DNA of 64,000 nt from Luteimonas arsenica (GCF_004352825.1 NZ_SJRW01000002.1:930001-994000); one strand, 5' to 3'; shown: positions 35,483 through 46,111, counted from the stretch's first letter. The notes: generated by a model from the letters alone, not told the origin. A program made the numbers and translations.

Positions 35483-37291
35483 ATGCCCCCCGAATCGATG
35501 CGGAACATCCGCAACTTCTCCATCATCGCCCACGTCGACCACGGCAAGTCGACCCTGGCCGACCGCATCATCCAGATCTGCGGCGGCCTGACCGCGCGCG
35601 AGATGGAAGCGCAGGTGCTCGACAACAACCCGATCGAGCGCGAGCGCGGCATCACCATCAAGGCCCAGTCGGTGTCGCTGCCGTACACGGCGCGCGACGG
35701 CGAGACCTACCACCTCAACTTCATCGACACCCCCGGCCACGTCGACTTCAGCTACGAAGTCAGCCGCTCGCTGGCCGCCTGCGAGGGTGCGCTGCTGGTG
35801 GTCGACGCCGCCCAGGGCGTGGAGGCGCAGTCGGTCGCCAACTGCTACACCGCGGTGGAGCAGGGCCTGGAAGTGGTGCCGGTGCTCAACAAGATCGACC
35901 TGCCCACGGCCGACATCGACCGCGCCAAGGCCGAGATCGAGGCGGTGATCGGCATCGACGCCAGCGACGCGGTCGCGGTCAGCGCCAAGACCGGCCTCAA
36001 CGTCGAGGAGGTGCTGGAGGCCATCGTCCACCGCATCCCGCCGCCGGTGCCGCGCGATACCGACAAGCTGCAGGCGCTGATCATCGACTCCTGGTTCGAC
36101 AACTACCTGGGCGTGGTCTCGCTGGTGCGCGTGATGCAGGGCGAGATCAAGGCCAAGAGCAAGATCCTGGTGATGTCGACCGGCCGCACCCACGAAGTCG
36201 ACAAGGTCGGCGTGTTCACGCCCAAGCGCAAGGAACTGCCGGCGCTGCGGGCGGGCGAGGTCGGCTGGATCACCGCATCGATCAAGGACGTGCATGGCGC
36301 GCCGGTCGGCGACACGCTCACGCTCTCCGGCGATCCGGCGCCGAAGCCGCTGCCCGGCTTCCAGGAGATGCAGCCGCGCGTGTTCGCCGGCCTGTTCCCG
36401 GTCAATGCCGAGGACTACCCCGACCTGCGCGAGGCGCTGGACAAGCTGCGCCTGAACGACGCCGCGCTGCGCTTCGAGCCGGAAAGCTCGGAGGCGATGG
36501 GCTTCGGTTTCCGCTGCGGCTTCCTCGGCATGCTGCACATGGAGATCGTGCAGGAGCGCCTGGAGCGCGAGTACGACCTCGACCTGATCAGCACCGCGCC
36601 CACGGTGGTGTACGAGGTACTGCGCACCGACGGCGAAGTGATGCCACTGGACAACCCGGCCAAGCTGCCGCCGGTCAACCAGGTCGATGAAGTGCGCGAG
36701 CCGATCATCCGCGCCAACATCCTCACTCCCGAGGCCTACATCGGCGCGATCATCAAGCTGTGCGAGGACAAGCGCGGCATGCAGATCGGCATCCAGTACC
36801 TCGCCAGCCAGGTGCAGATCAGCTACGAACTGCCGATGGCGGAAGTGGTGCTGGACTTCTTCGACAAGCTGAAGTCGGTGAGCCGTGGCTATGCCTCGCT
36901 GGACTACCACTTCCTGCGCTTCGACGCCGGTCCCTTCGTGCGCGTGGACACGCTGATCAACGGCGACAAGGTCGACGCGCTGTCGATCATCGTCCACCGC
37001 AGCCACGCCGACCGCCGCGGCCGCGAGCTGACCGAGAAGATGAAGGACCTGATCCCGCGCCAGCAGTTCGACGTGGCCATCCAGGCCGCGATCGGCTCGC
37101 AGATCATCGCCCGCACCACGGTCAAGGCGCTGCGCAAGAACGTGCTGGCCAAGTGCTACGGCGGCGACATCAGCCGCAAGAAGAAGCTCCTGGAGAAGCA
37201 GAAGGAAGGCAAGAAGCGCATGAAGCAGGTCGGGCGCGTCGAGATCCCGCAGGAAGCCTTCCTCGCGGTGCTGCAGGTGGACAACAAGTGA
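35483..37291 (+). CDS. lepA: Elongation factor 4 (LepA), ribosomal back-translocase
   Basis: Translational GTPase, 602 residues from ATG 35483 or 597 from ATG 35498 ([18 protein letters not shown], which matches the family best). G motifs: AHVDHGKST (G1), GITIKAQ (G2), DTPGH (G3), NKIDLP (G4). Ends with the LepA-specific C-terminal domain, [19 protein letters not shown]. It is followed by lepB as in many proteobacteria, with 37 bases between. Confidence 0.97.
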   Translation: MPPESMRNIRNFSIIAHVDHGKSTLADRIIQICGGLTAREMEAQVLDNNPIERERGITIKAQSVSLPYTARDGETYHLNFIDTPGHVDFSYEVSRSLAACEGALLVVDAAQGVEAQSVANCYTAVEQGLEVVPVLNKIDLPTADIDRAKAEIEAVIGIDASDAVAVSAKTGLNVEEVLEAIVHRIPPPVPRDTDKLQALIIDSWFDNYLGVVSLVRVMQGEIKAKSKILVMSTGRTHEVDKVGVFTPKRKELPALRAGEVGWITASIKDVHGAPVGDTLTLSGDPAPKPLPGFQEMQPRVFAGLFPVNAEDYPDLREALDKLRLNDAALRFEPESSEAMGFGFRCGFLGMLHMEIVQERLEREYDLDLISTAPTVVYEVLRTDGEVMPLDNPAKLPPVNQVDEVREPIIRANILTPEAYIGAIIKLCEDKRGMQIGIQYLASQVQISYELPMAEVVLDFFDKLKSVSRGYASLDYHFLRFDAGPFVRVDTLINGDKVDALSIIVHRSHADRRGRELTEKMKDLIPRQQFDVAIQAAIGSQIIARTTVKALRKNVLAKCYGGDISRKKKLLEKQKEGKKRMKQVGRVEIPQEAFLAVLQVDNK

Positions 37292-37328
37292 TGGCGGCCG
37301 CCCGGCGCGGTGCCGACGAGGTGCTTGA

Positions 37329-38123
37329 ATGATGAAGTGGTTCGAACTCGGCCTGGTCATCCTGACCTTCGCCTCCGGCATCATCTGGCTGCTGGACCGG
37401 CTGTTCTTTGCAAAGGCGCGCAAGGCGCGCGCCGGCCTGCTCGACGAGGGCCGCGACCCGGTCGTGGTCGACTACGCCAAGGCCTTCTTCCCGATCCTGG
37501 CGGTGGTGCTGGTGCTGCGCAGCTTCGTGGCCGAGCCGTTCCGGATCCCGTCGAGCTCGATGATGCCGACGCTGCTGATCGGCGACTTCATCCTGGTCAA
37601 CAAGTACGCCTACGGCCTGCGCCTGCCGGTCAACAACCGGAAGGTGGTCGAGATCGGCCTGCCCGAGCGCGGTGACGTGGCGGTGTTCCGGCCGCCGCAG
37701 CATCCCGACCAGGACTGGATCAAGCGTGTGGTCGGCCTGCCGGGTGACCGCATCGCCTACCGCGACAACGTGCTGTATGTGAACGGAGAGGCCTCGGCCT
37801 ACCAGCCCATCGGCGAGTACGTCGGCAAGGGCCGCGGCGAGGAGATGTCCGGCGCCAGCCTGCTGGCGGAGGACCTGGGCGGCACCCGCCACGAGGTACT
37901 GGAGATCGACAGCCCGCTGTTCGCCGGCCACGGCGTGGGCGAGTGGACGGTGCCCGAGGGGGAATATTTCGTCATGGGCGACAATCGTGATAGAAGCGAC
38001 GACAGCCGCTTCTGGGGCACGCTGCCGGAGACCCAGCTCCGCGGCAAGGCGTTCCTGGTGTGGATGAACTTCGACGGCGCCGCCGGCGGCATCGATTTCA
38101 ACCGCATCGGCACCCGCCTGTAA
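37329..38123 (+). CDS. lepB: Signal peptidase I
   Basis: Removes Sec and Tat signal peptides at the periplasmic face; 264 residues. One N-terminal helix (FELGLVILTFASGIIWLL), then a second (FFPILAVVLVLRSFV). Catalytic Ser77 in PSSSMMPT and Lys132 in DWIKRVVGLPGD; box E is GDNRDRSDDSRFWG. It starts MMKWFEL at 37329; the second Met is an alternative. A DUF4845 gene and rnc follow, the order seen in Pseudomonas and Xanthomonas. Confidence 0.96.
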   Translation: MMKWFELGLVILTFASGIIWLLDRLFFAKARKARAGLLDEGRDPVVVDYAKAFFPILAVVLVLRSFVAEPFRIPSSSMMPTLLIGDFILVNKYAYGLRLPVNNRKVVEIGLPERGDVAVFRPPQHPDQDWIKRVVGLPGDRIAYRDNVLYVNGEASAYQPIGEYVGKGRGEEMSGASLLAEDLGGTRHEVLEIDSPLFAGHGVGEWTVPEGEYFVMGDNRDRSDDSRFWGTLPETQLRGKAFLVWMNFDGAAGGIDFNRIGTRL

Positions 38124-38186
38124 TACCGCCGGGCCGCGGCCTGGCGCACAATGACCATTGCATCGGGGATCGAGGGGAGAGGGGTT

Positions 38187-38567
38187 ATGAGGAATTCACA
38201 ACGCGGCATCACCCTGCTCGGGTTCATCATCGTGCTGGGCGTGGTGGGTCTGTTCGCCTACGTCGGCATGAAGCTGTTCCCGATGTACTCGGAGTACTAC
38301 AGCGTGCGTTCGGCGATGAAGGGCCTGGCCAATGAGCCGGGCATCGCCAACACCGAACCGCGCAAGATCCAGGACCTGTTCTTCCGCCGGCTCAACATCA
38401 GCTACTCGTCGAACGTGAAGCCCGAGCACGTCAAGTTCAAGCGCGTAGGCGCGGGCTGGCAGATGGACGTGAAGTACGAGGTGCGCAAGCCGCTGATCGC
38501 CAACCTGGACGTCGTGGGCAGGTTCGACTCCACGCAGATGCTGACCAGGACCGGTGCGGTCGACTGA
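38187..38567 (+). CDS. DUF4845 protein (pilin-like N-terminus)
   Basis: A 126-residue protein. The N-terminus [21 protein letters not shown] resembles a type IV pilin prepilin (a Gly before a hydrophobic stretch) and is certainly membrane inserted. The rest has alternating strands with conserved [13 protein letters not shown] and a C-terminal basic-acidic mix. I use ATG 38187, which has a good GAGGGGAGAGGGG Shine-Dalgarno; the ATG at 38151 lies further upstream. The family always lies between lepB and rnc; function unknown. Its stop overlaps rnc by 14 bases. Confidence 0.85.
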   Translation: MRNSQRGITLLGFIIVLGVVGLFAYVGMKLFPMYSEYYSVRSAMKGLANEPGIANTEPRKIQDLFFRRLNISYSSNVKPEHVKFKRVGAGWQMDVKYEVRKPLIANLDVVGRFDSTQMLTRTGAVD

Positions 38568-39234
38568 TGCCGATGCGCGCATCGCGGGCTACGTGTTCCG
38601 CGATCCCGCGCTCCTGGCCCAGGCGCTGACCCACCGCAGCGCCGGCGCACCGCACAACGAACGCCTGGAATTCCTCGGCGACGCCCTGGTGGGCCTGGTC
38701 GTCGCCGAGGCCCTGTACCTGCGCTGGCCAAAGGCCGACGAGGGCGCGATGACCCGCGCACGCGCCGAGCTGGTGCGGGAATCCTCGCTGGCGCGGATCG
38801 CACGCGGTTTCGAACTGGGCGCCCGCATCACGCTGGGGCCGGGCGAGATGAAGTCCGGCGGCCATCGCCGCGATTCGATCCTCTCCGATGCGCTGGAGGC
38901 CGTGGTCGGCGCGATCTACCTCGATGCCGGCTACGATGCCTGCCGTGCGGCGGTGCTGCCCTGGTTCGGGCCGCATATCGATGCCTTGCCCGCCGGTGGC
39001 ATCGGCAAGGACCCCAAGACCCGGCTGCAGGAGTGGCTGCAGGCGCGCCAGCGCCCGCTGCCGGTCTACGAACTGCTGTCCGAGAGCGGCGAGGAGCACG
39101 CCCGGACCTTCCACGTCCGCTGCCAGCTGGCCGAGCCCGCGCTCGAGGCCGAAGGCAGCGGCAGCTCCCGCCGCGCCGCCGAACAGGAGGCCGCCTCGGC
39201 GATCCTGTCCCAACTGGAAACCGCGAAGCCATGA
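38554..39234 (+). CDS. rnc: Ribonuclease III
   Basis: Double-stranded RNA nuclease for rRNA and mRNA processing; 226 residues, same length as E. coli Rnc. The RNase III motif is [17 protein letters not shown] with the catalytic Asp; the second acidic site is [17 protein letters not shown]. The double-stranded RNA-binding domain ends with [18 protein letters not shown]. Start GTG 38554 lies within the DUF4845 gene (14-base overlap). The ATG of era overlaps its stop. Confidence 0.95.
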   Translation: MRSTDADARIAGYVFRDPALLAQALTHRSAGAPHNERLEFLGDALVGLVVAEALYLRWPKADEGAMTRARAELVRESSLARIARGFELGARITLGPGEMKSGGHRRDSILSDALEAVVGAIYLDAGYDACRAAVLPWFGPHIDALPAGGIGKDPKTRLQEWLQARQRPLPVYELLSESGEEHARTFHVRCQLAEPALEAEGSGSSRRAAEQEAASAILSQLETAKP

Positions 39235-40157
39235 ACACCCCAGCCGCCAGCCGCAGCGGCGCGGTCGCCGTCGTCGGCCGGCCGAACGTCGGCAAGTCCA
39301 CCCTGGTCAACGCGCTGGTCGGCGCCAAGGTCAGCATCGTCTCCAACCGCCCGCAGACCACGCGCCACCGGTTGCTGGGCATCGCCACCTTCCCCGGTGG
39401 CCAGCTGCAGCTGGTCGACACGCCCGGCATCCACCGCGGCCAGCGCAGCCAGCAGTCGGCCACCGCCATGCACCGGGCGATGAACCGTGCCGCGCGCGGC
39501 GCACTGGAAGGCGTGGACGCCGCGGTGCTGGTGGTCGAGGCCGGGCGCTGGGACGAGGAGGACACGCTGGCCTACGAGGCCCTGCGCGAAGCGAATGTGC
39601 CGGTGGTGCTGGTGGTCAACCAGGTCGACCGCATCCGCGAGAAGGCCAGCCTGCTGCCCTACCTGCAGCAGGCCACCGAGGGCCGCGAGTTCGCCGGCGT
39701 GCATCCTGTGTCGGCGCTCAAGCGCACCGGCCTGGATGCGCTGGTGGCCGAGTTGCTGGCGCTGGTGCCCGAGGGCGAGCCGGCCTTCGACGAGGACGAG
39801 ATCACCGACAAGAGCCAGCGCTTCCTCGCCGCCGAACTGCTGCGCGAGCAGCTGATGCGCCAGCTGGGCGCCGAGCTGCCGTATGCGACCACGGTCGAGA
39901 TCGAATCCTTCAGCGAGGAGGTCTCGAAGTCCGGCCCGCTGCTGCGCATCGGCGCGGTGGTCTGGGTGGAGCGCGACGGCCAGAAGGCGATCGTGATCGG
40001 CAAGGGCGGCGCCCGCCTGCGCGAGATCGGCACCAAGGCGCGGATGTCGATGGAGCGCCTGTTCGGCAGCAAGGTGTTCCTGGAAACCTTCGTGCGCGTG
40101 CGCGCCGGCTGGTCCGACGACGAGGCCGCGCTGCGCAGCTTCGGCTACGACCAGTAA
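39231..40157 (+). CDS. era: GTPase Era
   Basis: 16S rRNA-binding GTPase for 30S maturation; 308 residues. G1 [10 protein letters not shown]2 QTTRHR, G3 DTPGIH, G4 NQVD, and a C-terminal KH domain with [37 protein letters not shown]. The ATG at 39231 overlaps rnc (ATGA), so Era and RNase III, which act on the same precursor, are made together. recO follows after 56 bases. Confidence 0.97.
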   Translation: MNTPAASRSGAVAVVGRPNVGKSTLVNALVGAKVSIVSNRPQTTRHRLLGIATFPGGQLQLVDTPGIHRGQRSQQSATAMHRAMNRAARGALEGVDAAVLVVEAGRWDEEDTLAYEALREANVPVVLVVNQVDRIREKASLLPYLQQATEGREFAGVHPVSALKRTGLDALVAELLALVPEGEPAFDEDEITDKSQRFLAAELLREQLMRQLGAELPYATTVEIESFSEEVSKSGPLLRIGAVVWVERDGQKAIVIGKGGARLREIGTKARMSMERLFGSKVFLETFVRVRAGWSDDEAALRSFGYDQ

Positions 40158-40213
40158 GCCCGACGCAGGAGCCGCGGTGACCGCTCCTGACGGGTTCGAC
40201 CCGGAGTGGCTGT

Positions 40214-40972
40214 ATGCGGATTGTCGGTGAGCATGCGTTCGTCCTCCACGCCCGGCCCTGGCGCGAGACCAGCCTGCTGGTCGAAGTGCTGTGCGAAGGG
40301 CAGGGCCGCATGGGCCTGGTCGCGCGCGGCGTGCGTGGGCCGAAGCGGCAGGCGCTTCGGGCGGCCCTGCAGCCGCTGCAGCACGTCCGCTTCGACGCCG
40401 TGCAGCGCGGTGAACTGGCGCACCTGAACACGGTCGAGGCGCTCGATGCCGCGCCGCGGCTGCAGGGTGAGGCCATGCTGTCGGGCTTCTACGCCAGCGA
40501 ACTCGTGCTGCGCCTGGCGCCGCGCCAGGACCCGCTGCCCGAACTCTATGCCGCCTACGGCGAACTGCGCGCCCGCCTGGGCGAGGGCGCGTCCCTGGCC
40601 TGGACCCTGCGCCGCTTCGAGCGCGACCTGCTGGATGCAACCGGCGTCGGCCTGGACTATGCGCACGAGGGCGACGGTGAGCCGGTGGATCCTGCGGCAC
40701 GCTATCGCCTGGACCCCGGCCATGGCCCGGTGCGTGTGCGCGGGGAGCGCGGCGGCGAACGCGAACGCAGCGCCACCGGCCGCGCCCTGCTGGCGCTGGC
40801 GGCGGACGAGGCACCGCCTGTCGAGGACCTGGGCGGTTTGCGCCGCGTGCTGCGGGAGGTGCTCGAGTCCCACCTCGGCGGGCGGCCGCTCGCGTCCTGG
40901 CAGCTGCTGGGCGACCTGGGCCGCGTGGCCCGGGCGGCGATGCCGCCTCAGTCCGGCGGCGACAGTTCCTGA
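40214..40972 (+). CDS. recO: DNA repair protein RecO
   Basis: Binds SSB and works with RecR in RecA loading; 252 residues. N-terminal OB fold begins [28 protein letters not shown] with the [11 protein letters not shown] signature. The C-terminal half is helical, with the usual zinc cysteines absent, as in other gammaproteobacterial RecO. Its last 25 bases overlap the 3' end of the response-regulator gene on the other strand. Confidence 0.95.
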   Translation: MRIVGEHAFVLHARPWRETSLLVEVLCEGQGRMGLVARGVRGPKRQALRAALQPLQHVRFDAVQRGELAHLNTVEALDAAPRLQGEAMLSGFYASELVLRLAPRQDPLPELYAAYGELRARLGEGASLAWTLRRFERDLLDATGVGLDYAHEGDGEPVDPAARYRLDPGHGPVRVRGERGGERERSATGRALLALAADEAPPVEDLGGLRRVLREVLESHLGGRPLASWQLLGDLGRVARAAMPPQSGGDSS

Positions 40973-41670
40973 GCCGCGGCGTCGAAAGCGGCCAGCGCGG
41001 CGGCAGAGGCCGGCGCATCCTGGAGCGCCACCACCGCCTGTTCCAGCCGTGCGGCACCCACGAAACCGCAGCTTGCGCGCAGGCGATGCAGGGCACCACG
41101 CAGGGCGTCATGGTTGCCGCTGCGCGCAGAGGCCACGACCAGGCCACGTGCGGCCGGCAGTTCGTCGATGAACAGCTGGCGCAGCGCGTCCACGTGCGCG
41201 CGCGCGCCGTTGAGCGCGCGCAGCGCCGCCGCGTCGTCCCAGGTCGCCGGTATCGCGTCAGCGGACGCCGCTTCGGAAAGGCCAGACTCCGCCACGCGCG
41301 AGGACATGCGCCCCGACAGCGCCCCGGCCAGCGCAGCGCGCAGCGCGGCTGCGGCCAGTGGCTTGACCAGCACCGCTTCGAAGCCGGCATCGTGCAGCGT
41401 CTGGTGTACCTCGCCGTCGCGGGCTGCGGTGTGCGCGATCGCGGGGGTGCTCATGCCTAGCCCGCGCAGTTCATGGAGCAGGCCGGCGCCGGTGCCGTCG
41501 GGCAGGTGGGCATCGACCAGCCACAGAGAGTAGGCGATGTTCGAAGCCTGGACCCGTGCGGCCGCGCATGAGGCGGCGATGTCCACGGCCGCCGGCAAGG
41601 CTTCCGCGGCGGCGGCGAGGAAGGCGGCGGTGGTCTGGTCGTCCTCGACCAGCAGGATGCGGGGCTTCAT
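40948..41670 (-). CDS. Orphan response regulator with C-terminal Hpt domain
   Basis: A 240-residue signalling protein. Receiver domain 1-120: acidic pocket ED at 9-10, phosphoacceptor Asp53 in [13 protein letters not shown], Thr/Ala switch AHTAA, and Lys in VLVKPLAA. A linker follows (about 120-160), then a histidine phosphotransfer domain whose site is His in [20 protein letters not shown]. No DNA-binding domain. The histidine kinase partner is not in the window, so it may relay from hybrid kinases elsewhere. The start at 41670 opens directly into the receiver. Confidence 0.85.
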   Translation of the reverse strand: MKPRILLVEDDQTTAAFLAAAAEALPAAVDIAASCAAARVQASNIAYSLWLVDAHLPDGTGAGLLHELRGLGMSTPAIAHTAARDGEVHQTLHDAGFEAVLVKPLAAAALRAALAGALSGRMSSRVAESGLSEAASADAIPATWDDAAALRALNGARAHVDALRQLFIDELPAARGLVVASARSGNHDALRGALHRLRASCGFVGAARLEQAVVALQDAPASAAALAAFDAAAQELSPPD

Positions 41671-41803
41671 CGGTGCGTATCGTCCTGTCGCGATTCTGGC
41701 AGCCATGCCGGTGCCGATCTTACCCGTGCCGCGCAGCAGGGAAGAGGGGCGGGGTTCTGCGACAATCGTGCCCTGTTTCCCCAGGCCCCAGGACCCAGGC
41801 ACT

Positions 41804-43135
41804 TTGGCACGCATCGACCAGACCCCCTTCGAGGCGGACATCCTCGACCTCAGCCATGACGGCCGCGGCGTGGCCCGCCGGCCCGAAGGGCACCCGAACG
41901 CGGGCAAGACCGTATTCGTGGCCGGCGCCGTGGCCGGCGAGCGCGTGATGGCGCGGCAGACCTCGCGCTCGCGGCACTTCGACGAGGCCGAGGCGGTGGA
42001 GGTGCTGCAGGCCTCGCCCGAGCGCGTCGAGCCGCGCTGCCCGCACTTCGGCACCTGCGGCGGCTGCAGCCTGCAGCACCTGGCCGAAGACCGGCAGATC
42101 GTGGCCAAGGCCCGCGTGCTGGCCGAGAACTTCGAGCGCATCGGCCACGTCAGCCCCGAAGCGGAGCTGCCGCCGCTCACCGGCGCCTCCTGGGGCTACC
42201 GCCGCAAGGGCCGGTTCTCGGTGCGGCGGGTGGAGAAGAAGGACAAGACCCTGGTCGGCTTCCGCGAGCGCGACCCGCGCTTCGTCGCCGAGCTGCGCGA
42301 ATGCCACACCGTGGTGCCGAAGCTGGGCACGCGCATCGAGGCGCTGGCGAAGCTGGTCGACGGCATGGACGCGCGCCGCGCGATCCCGCAGATCGAGTTC
42401 AGCGCCGGCGATGACGCCACCGCGCTGGTGTTCCGCCACCTCGAGCCGCTGGGCGAGCGCGACCGCGCGGCCCTGGTGGATTTCGCGAAGGAACACGACT
42501 TCGCCGTGTTCCTGCAGCCCAAGGGCATCGATTCGGTGGCGCCGCTGTGGCCGGAGGATCCGCAGCTGTCGTTCCGGCTCGCCCCCTGGGACGTCGAGCT
42601 CGGCTTCCGGCCCCTGGACTTCATCCAGGTCAACGCCGCGCTCAACGAGAAGATGATCGCGCGCGCGCTGGAGCTGCTCGACGTGCAGCCGGGCGAGCGC
42701 GTGCTCGACCTGTTCTGCGGCCTGGGCAACTTCACCCTGCCGCTGGGGCGCGTCGCGGCCGAGGTCGTGGGCGTGGAGGGCGACGCCGGCCTGGTGGCGC
42801 GCGCGCGGGAGAACGCGGAACGCAACGGCATGGACCACGTGCGCTTCCACGTCGCCGACCTCGCCACCGACCTGAAGCACGAGCCGTGGATGCGCGCGGG
42901 CTTCGACAAGCTGCTGCTCGACCCCGCGCGCGCCGGCGCGCTGGAGGTGTTGAAGCAGCTGCCGCTGAAGGGCATCCGGCGCATCGTCTACGTCAGCTGC
43001 CACCCCGGCTCGCTGGCGCGCGACGCCGGCTACCTGGTCAACGAGCGCGGCTGGACGCTGCGCACCGCCGGCGTGATGGACATGTTCCCGCATACCGCCC
43101 ACGTCGAATCCATCGCCGTCTTCGAGCCCGCCTGA
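41804..43135 (+). CDS. rlmD: 23S rRNA (uracil-1939-C5)-methyltransferase
   Basis: 443 residues. An iron-sulphur cluster is bound by Cys79, Cys85 and Cys88 (CPHFGTCGGC) with Cys167, as in E. coli RlmD. N-terminal TRAM domain (EADILDLSHDGRGVARR) and SAM-binding domain with GERVLDLFCGLGNFTLPLG. The nucleophilic Cys is in VYVSCHPGSLARD. The start is TTG at 41804 (MARIDQTPFEADILDL); nothing better precedes it. The CYTH gene starts immediately after the stop. Confidence 0.95.
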   Translation: MARIDQTPFEADILDLSHDGRGVARRPEGHPNAGKTVFVAGAVAGERVMARQTSRSRHFDEAEAVEVLQASPERVEPRCPHFGTCGGCSLQHLAEDRQIVAKARVLAENFERIGHVSPEAELPPLTGASWGYRRKGRFSVRRVEKKDKTLVGFRERDPRFVAELRECHTVVPKLGTRIEALAKLVDGMDARRAIPQIEFSAGDDATALVFRHLEPLGERDRAALVDFAKEHDFAVFLQPKGIDSVAPLWPEDPQLSFRLAPWDVELGFRPLDFIQVNAALNEKMIARALELLDVQPGERVLDLFCGLGNFTLPLGRVAAEVVGVEGDAGLVARARENAERNGMDHVRFHVADLATDLKHEPWMRAGFDKLLLDPARAGALEVLKQLPLKGIRRIVYVSCHPGSLARDAGYLVNERGWTLRTAGVMDMFPHTAHVESIAVFEPA

Positions 43136-43651
43136 ATGGCCATCGAGATCGAACGAAAGTTCCTGGTCACCGGCGACGGCTGGCGCGCGGCCGCGCATGC
43201 CGTGGTGCCGATGGCGCAGGGCTACCTCAACGACCAGCTGTCCATGGACGAGGGCCGCCAGCGGGCCTCGGTGCGCGTGCGCCTGGAGGGCGAGGATGCT
43301 TTCCTCAACATCAAGTCGCGCGAGCTGGGCCACACCCGGCAGGAGTTCGAGTACCCGCTGCCGGTGGACGACGCGCGCGCGCTGCTCGCGCTGTGCGTGG
43401 GCGGACTCGTGGAGAAACGCCGCCACCTGGTGCGCCACGGCGGCCACCTGTGGGAAGTCGATGAATTCCTCGGCGACAACGCCGGCCTGGTGGTCGCCGA
43501 GATCGAACTGGGCAGCGCCGACGAGGCCTTCGAACACCCCGGCTGGCTGGGCGTCGAGGCCACCGACTGCCCGCGCTACTACAATCTGGCCCTGGCCGCG
43601 CGGCCGTACTCGCAATGGAGCGGGGCGGAACGCGCGGGGCCGGGAGCCTAA
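43136..43651 (+). CDS. CYTH domain inorganic triphosphatase
   Basis: A 171-residue protein with the CYTH signature EIERKFLV (E-x-E-x-K) at residues 4-11. Further positive and acidic residues line the tunnel (RASVRVRLEGEDAFLNIKS, EVDEFLGDNAGLVVAEIEL). It has no CHAD domain, so it is a minimal triphosphate tunnel enzyme, probably hydrolysing inorganic triphosphate. It begins at the base after the rlmD stop and is followed by nagZ at 10 bases. Confidence 0.9.
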   Translation: MAIEIERKFLVTGDGWRAAAHAVVPMAQGYLNDQLSMDEGRQRASVRVRLEGEDAFLNIKSRELGHTRQEFEYPLPVDDARALLALCVGGLVEKRRHLVRHGGHLWEVDEFLGDNAGLVVAEIELGSADEAFEHPGWLGVEATDCPRYYNLALAARPYSQWSGAERAGPGA

Positions 43652-43661
43652 GGAGACCTCC

Positions 43662-44663
43662 ATGCTCGTCATCGGCGTCGCCGGTACCGAACTCACCGCC
43701 CAGGAGCGCGACTGGCTGCAGCACGATGCCTGCGCCGGCGTGATCCTGTTCACCCGCAACTTCGCCTCGCGCGCACAGGTGGCCGAGCTGTCACAGGCGA
43801 TCCGCGAGGCCGCGCCGCGTCCGCAGCTGGTCTGCGTCGACCAGGAGGGCGGCCGCGTGCAGCGCTTCCGCGAGGGCTACAGCGCGCTGCCGCCGCTGGA
43901 GACCTTCGGCCGCGACTACACCGCCGACCGCGAGGGCGCGCTGCAGCGCGCGCGCGAACACGCCTGGCTGATGGCCAGCGAAGTCCGCGCCTCGGGCGTG
44001 GACCTGAGCTTCGCGCCGGTGGTCGATCTCGGCCGCGGCAACCTCGCCATCGGCAACCGCGCCTTCTCCGACGATCCGGCCGTGGTCGCCGCCTTCACCC
44101 GTGCCTACGTCGAAGGCATGCACGAGGCCGGCATGGCGGCGACGCTCAAGCACTTCCCCGGCCACGGCTCGGTGCTGGAGGACACGCACTTCGACGATGC
44201 GGTCGACGACCGCCCGCTGGAGGTGATCCAGGCGGAGGATCTCGTGCCCTTCGTCGCGGGCATCGACGCCGGCGCCGATGCGGTGATGCTGGCGCACGTG
44301 GTCTATCCGCAGGTCGCGCCGGAGCCGGCCGGCTACTCTCCGCGCTGGATCAAGGACATCCTGAGGCAGGACATGGGCTTCCGCGGCGTGGTGTTCTCCG
44401 ACGACATCGGCATGGCCGCCGCGCACGGCGTGGGCGGGATCAAGGCGCGCGTGGACGCACACCTGGATGCCGGCTGCGACGTGGTCCTGGTCTGCCACCC
44501 GGAGCTGGTGGAGGAGTCGCTGGCGGCGGTCGAAGGCCGCAAACTCAACACCATGGCGCTGGCCGGCCTGCTCGGCCGCGGTGCGCTGGGCTGGGACGGC
44601 CTGCTCGCCGACGCGCGCCATGGCGCCGCCTCGGCGAACCAGGGCGGCGGGGTGATGGCATGA
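43662..44663 (+). CDS. nagZ: Beta-N-acetylhexosaminidase NagZ
   Basis: Cytoplasmic GH3 enzyme of peptidoglycan recycling; 333 residues. KHFPGHGSVLEDTH is the family loop with the catalytic His, and the nucleophile is Asp247 in VFSDDIGMAA (Asp248 in E. coli). SDP-type start: MLVIGVAGTELTAQERDWLQH with GGAGACC before the ATG. It overlaps the phosphoribosyltransferase by 4 bases. The nagZ-hpt-phosphorylase order matches Pseudomonas aeruginosa PA3005-PA3004. Confidence 0.95.
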   Translation: MLVIGVAGTELTAQERDWLQHDACAGVILFTRNFASRAQVAELSQAIREAAPRPQLVCVDQEGGRVQRFREGYSALPPLETFGRDYTADREGALQRAREHAWLMASEVRASGVDLSFAPVVDLGRGNLAIGNRAFSDDPAVVAAFTRAYVEGMHEAGMAATLKHFPGHGSVLEDTHFDDAVDDRPLEVIQAEDLVPFVAGIDAGADAVMLAHVVYPQVAPEPAGYSPRWIKDILRQDMGFRGVVFSDDIGMAAAHGVGGIKARVDAHLDAGCDVVLVCHPELVEESLAAVEGRKLNTMALAGLLGRGALGWDGLLADARHGAASANQGGGVMA

Positions 44664-45220
44664 ACGCGCCGAAGCTGGCCGAAGTGATGGCCGATGCCGA
44701 CCTCATCCACGACCGCGACGTGCTCGAGGCCGCGATCGAGGAGATGGCCGATGCCATCCGCAGCGAATACGCCGACGACGAGCGACCGCCGCTGTTCGTG
44801 ACCATCATGAACGGTGGGATGCCCTTCGCGTCGCAGCTCGCGTTCGCGCTGGGCGAGCGCGGCCTCGACCTCGAGTTCGACTACCTGCACGCCACCCGCT
44901 ACCGCGGCGCCACCAGCGGTTCGCGCCTGGCCTGGCTGCATCGTCCGGCCACGCCGATGCGCGGCCGCCGCGTGCTGCTTGCCGACGACATCCTCGACGA
45001 GGGCCACACCCTCAAGGCCGTCATCCGCTGGTGCGAGGACGAGGGCGCCGCCGACGTACGCGTCGCGGTGCTGGCGACCAAGATCCACGACCGCTGCGTC
45101 GACGGCGTCTGCGCCGACTGGTCGGGCGTCGAGGTGCCGGACCGCTACGTCTTCGGCTACGGCATGGACTACAACGAACAGGGCCGCAACCTGCCGGCCA
45201 TCTACGCGCTGGCCGACTGA
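44660..45220 (+). CDS. hpt: Hypoxanthine-guanine phosphoribosyltransferase-like protein
   Basis: Salvages purine bases with PRPP; 186 residues. The PRPP loop is VLLADDILDEGHTLKAV near residues 107-123, the pyrophosphate loop is IMNGGMPFASQLAFAL and YVFGYGMDYNEQGRNLPAIYAL ends the protein. ATG 44660 overlaps the nagZ stop (ATGA). The next gene also works on purine nucleosides, which makes a small salvage operon. Confidence 0.92.
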   Translation: MNAPKLAEVMADADLIHDRDVLEAAIEEMADAIRSEYADDERPPLFVTIMNGGMPFASQLAFALGERGLDLEFDYLHATRYRGATSGSRLAWLHRPATPMRGRRVLLADDILDEGHTLKAVIRWCEDEGAADVRVAVLATKIHDRCVDGVCADWSGVEVPDRYVFGYGMDYNEQGRNLPAIYALAD

Positions 45221-45244
45221 GCCGCGCACGCCAAGGAGCCCGAC

Positions 45245-46012
45245 GTGTCCGCGAACCACGAAGAACCCATCGCGCTGGCGGTGATCGGTGGCACCGGCCT
45301 GTACAGGCTCGCGGGCCTGGAGGGCGTGGAGGCCCACCAGCCGGTCACGCACTACGGCGCACTGTCGGGGCCGGTGCGCGTGGGCCGGATCAACGGTCGC
45401 CGGGTGGCCTTCCTCGCCCGCCACGGCGAAGGCCACTCGGTGCCGCCGCACCTGGTCAACTACCGCGCCAACCTCGCCGCGCTGCACGCGCTGGGCGCGC
45501 AGCGCGTGCTCGCGCTCAACACCGTCGGCGGCATCACCGAAGACTACGGGCCGCGCGTGCTGGCCTGCCCGGACCAGCTCATCGACTACACCTGGGGCCG
45601 CGTTTCCACCTACTGCGAAGAGCCGGGCACCGAAGTGCTGCACGTCGACTTCGGCGACCCCTATACGCCGTCGCTGCGCCGCGAAGTGGTCGCGGCGGCG
45701 GCGAAGGCCGGCGTCGACATGGTCGATGGCGGCTGCTACGGCGCCACCCAGGGCCCGCGGCTGGAGACGCGCGCGGAGATCGCGCGCATGCGCCGCGACG
45801 GCTGCGACCTGGTCGGCATGACCGGCATGCCCGAAGCGGGGCTCGCGCGCGAGCTCGGCCTGGACTACGCCTGCCTCGCCATCGTCGCCAATTGGGCGGC
45901 CGGTGCAGGCCCGCAGACCGACGAGGTGATCACGCTCGAAGACGTGCTCGCCAACGTCGCCGCGGCGACCTCGGGTTTACCCGGGGTGATCGAGGCGATG
46001 CTCGCCGGGTGA
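45245..46012 (+). CDS. S-methyl-5'-thioinosine phosphorylase-like nucleoside phosphorylase
   Basis: A 255-residue PNP/MTAP-family enzyme. Phosphate loop IGGTGLYRLAGL, central FLARHGEGHSVPPHLVNYRANLAAL and MTGMPEAGLARELGLDYACLAIVANWAAG. Asn in VANWAAG, where methylthioadenosine phosphorylases have Asp, points to 6-oxopurines, as in the Pseudomonas methylthioinosine enzyme PA3004. GTG 45245 follows AAGGAGCCCGAC. It lies 24 bases after hpt; this pair would recycle methylthioadenosine after deamination. Confidence 0.85.
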   Translation: MSANHEEPIALAVIGGTGLYRLAGLEGVEAHQPVTHYGALSGPVRVGRINGRRVAFLARHGEGHSVPPHLVNYRANLAALHALGAQRVLALNTVGGITEDYGPRVLACPDQLIDYTWGRVSTYCEEPGTEVLHVDFGDPYTPSLRREVVAAAAKAGVDMVDGGCYGATQGPRLETRAEIARMRRDGCDLVGMTGMPEAGLARELGLDYACLAIVANWAAGAGPQTDEVITLEDVLANVAAATSGLPGVIEAMLAG

Positions 46013-46041
46013 TTGCGCGCCACCCGAAGGCTTTGCATACT
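46013..46041 (+). promoter_or_regulatory. Promoter for the cold-shock gene
   Basis: TTGCGC (46013-46018), a 17-base spacer and CATACT (46036-46041). The -35 box lies directly after the phosphorylase stop. The predicted leader is about 64 bases; long leaders are typical of cold-shock mRNAs. Confidence 0.45.
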
Positions 46042-46111
46042 CGGGCGGCGTGTGTCCGCGCCCCTTGCAGGCCGGCATGCGCAATCGCATCCAGACGAGG
46101 TAGGAAGAGTC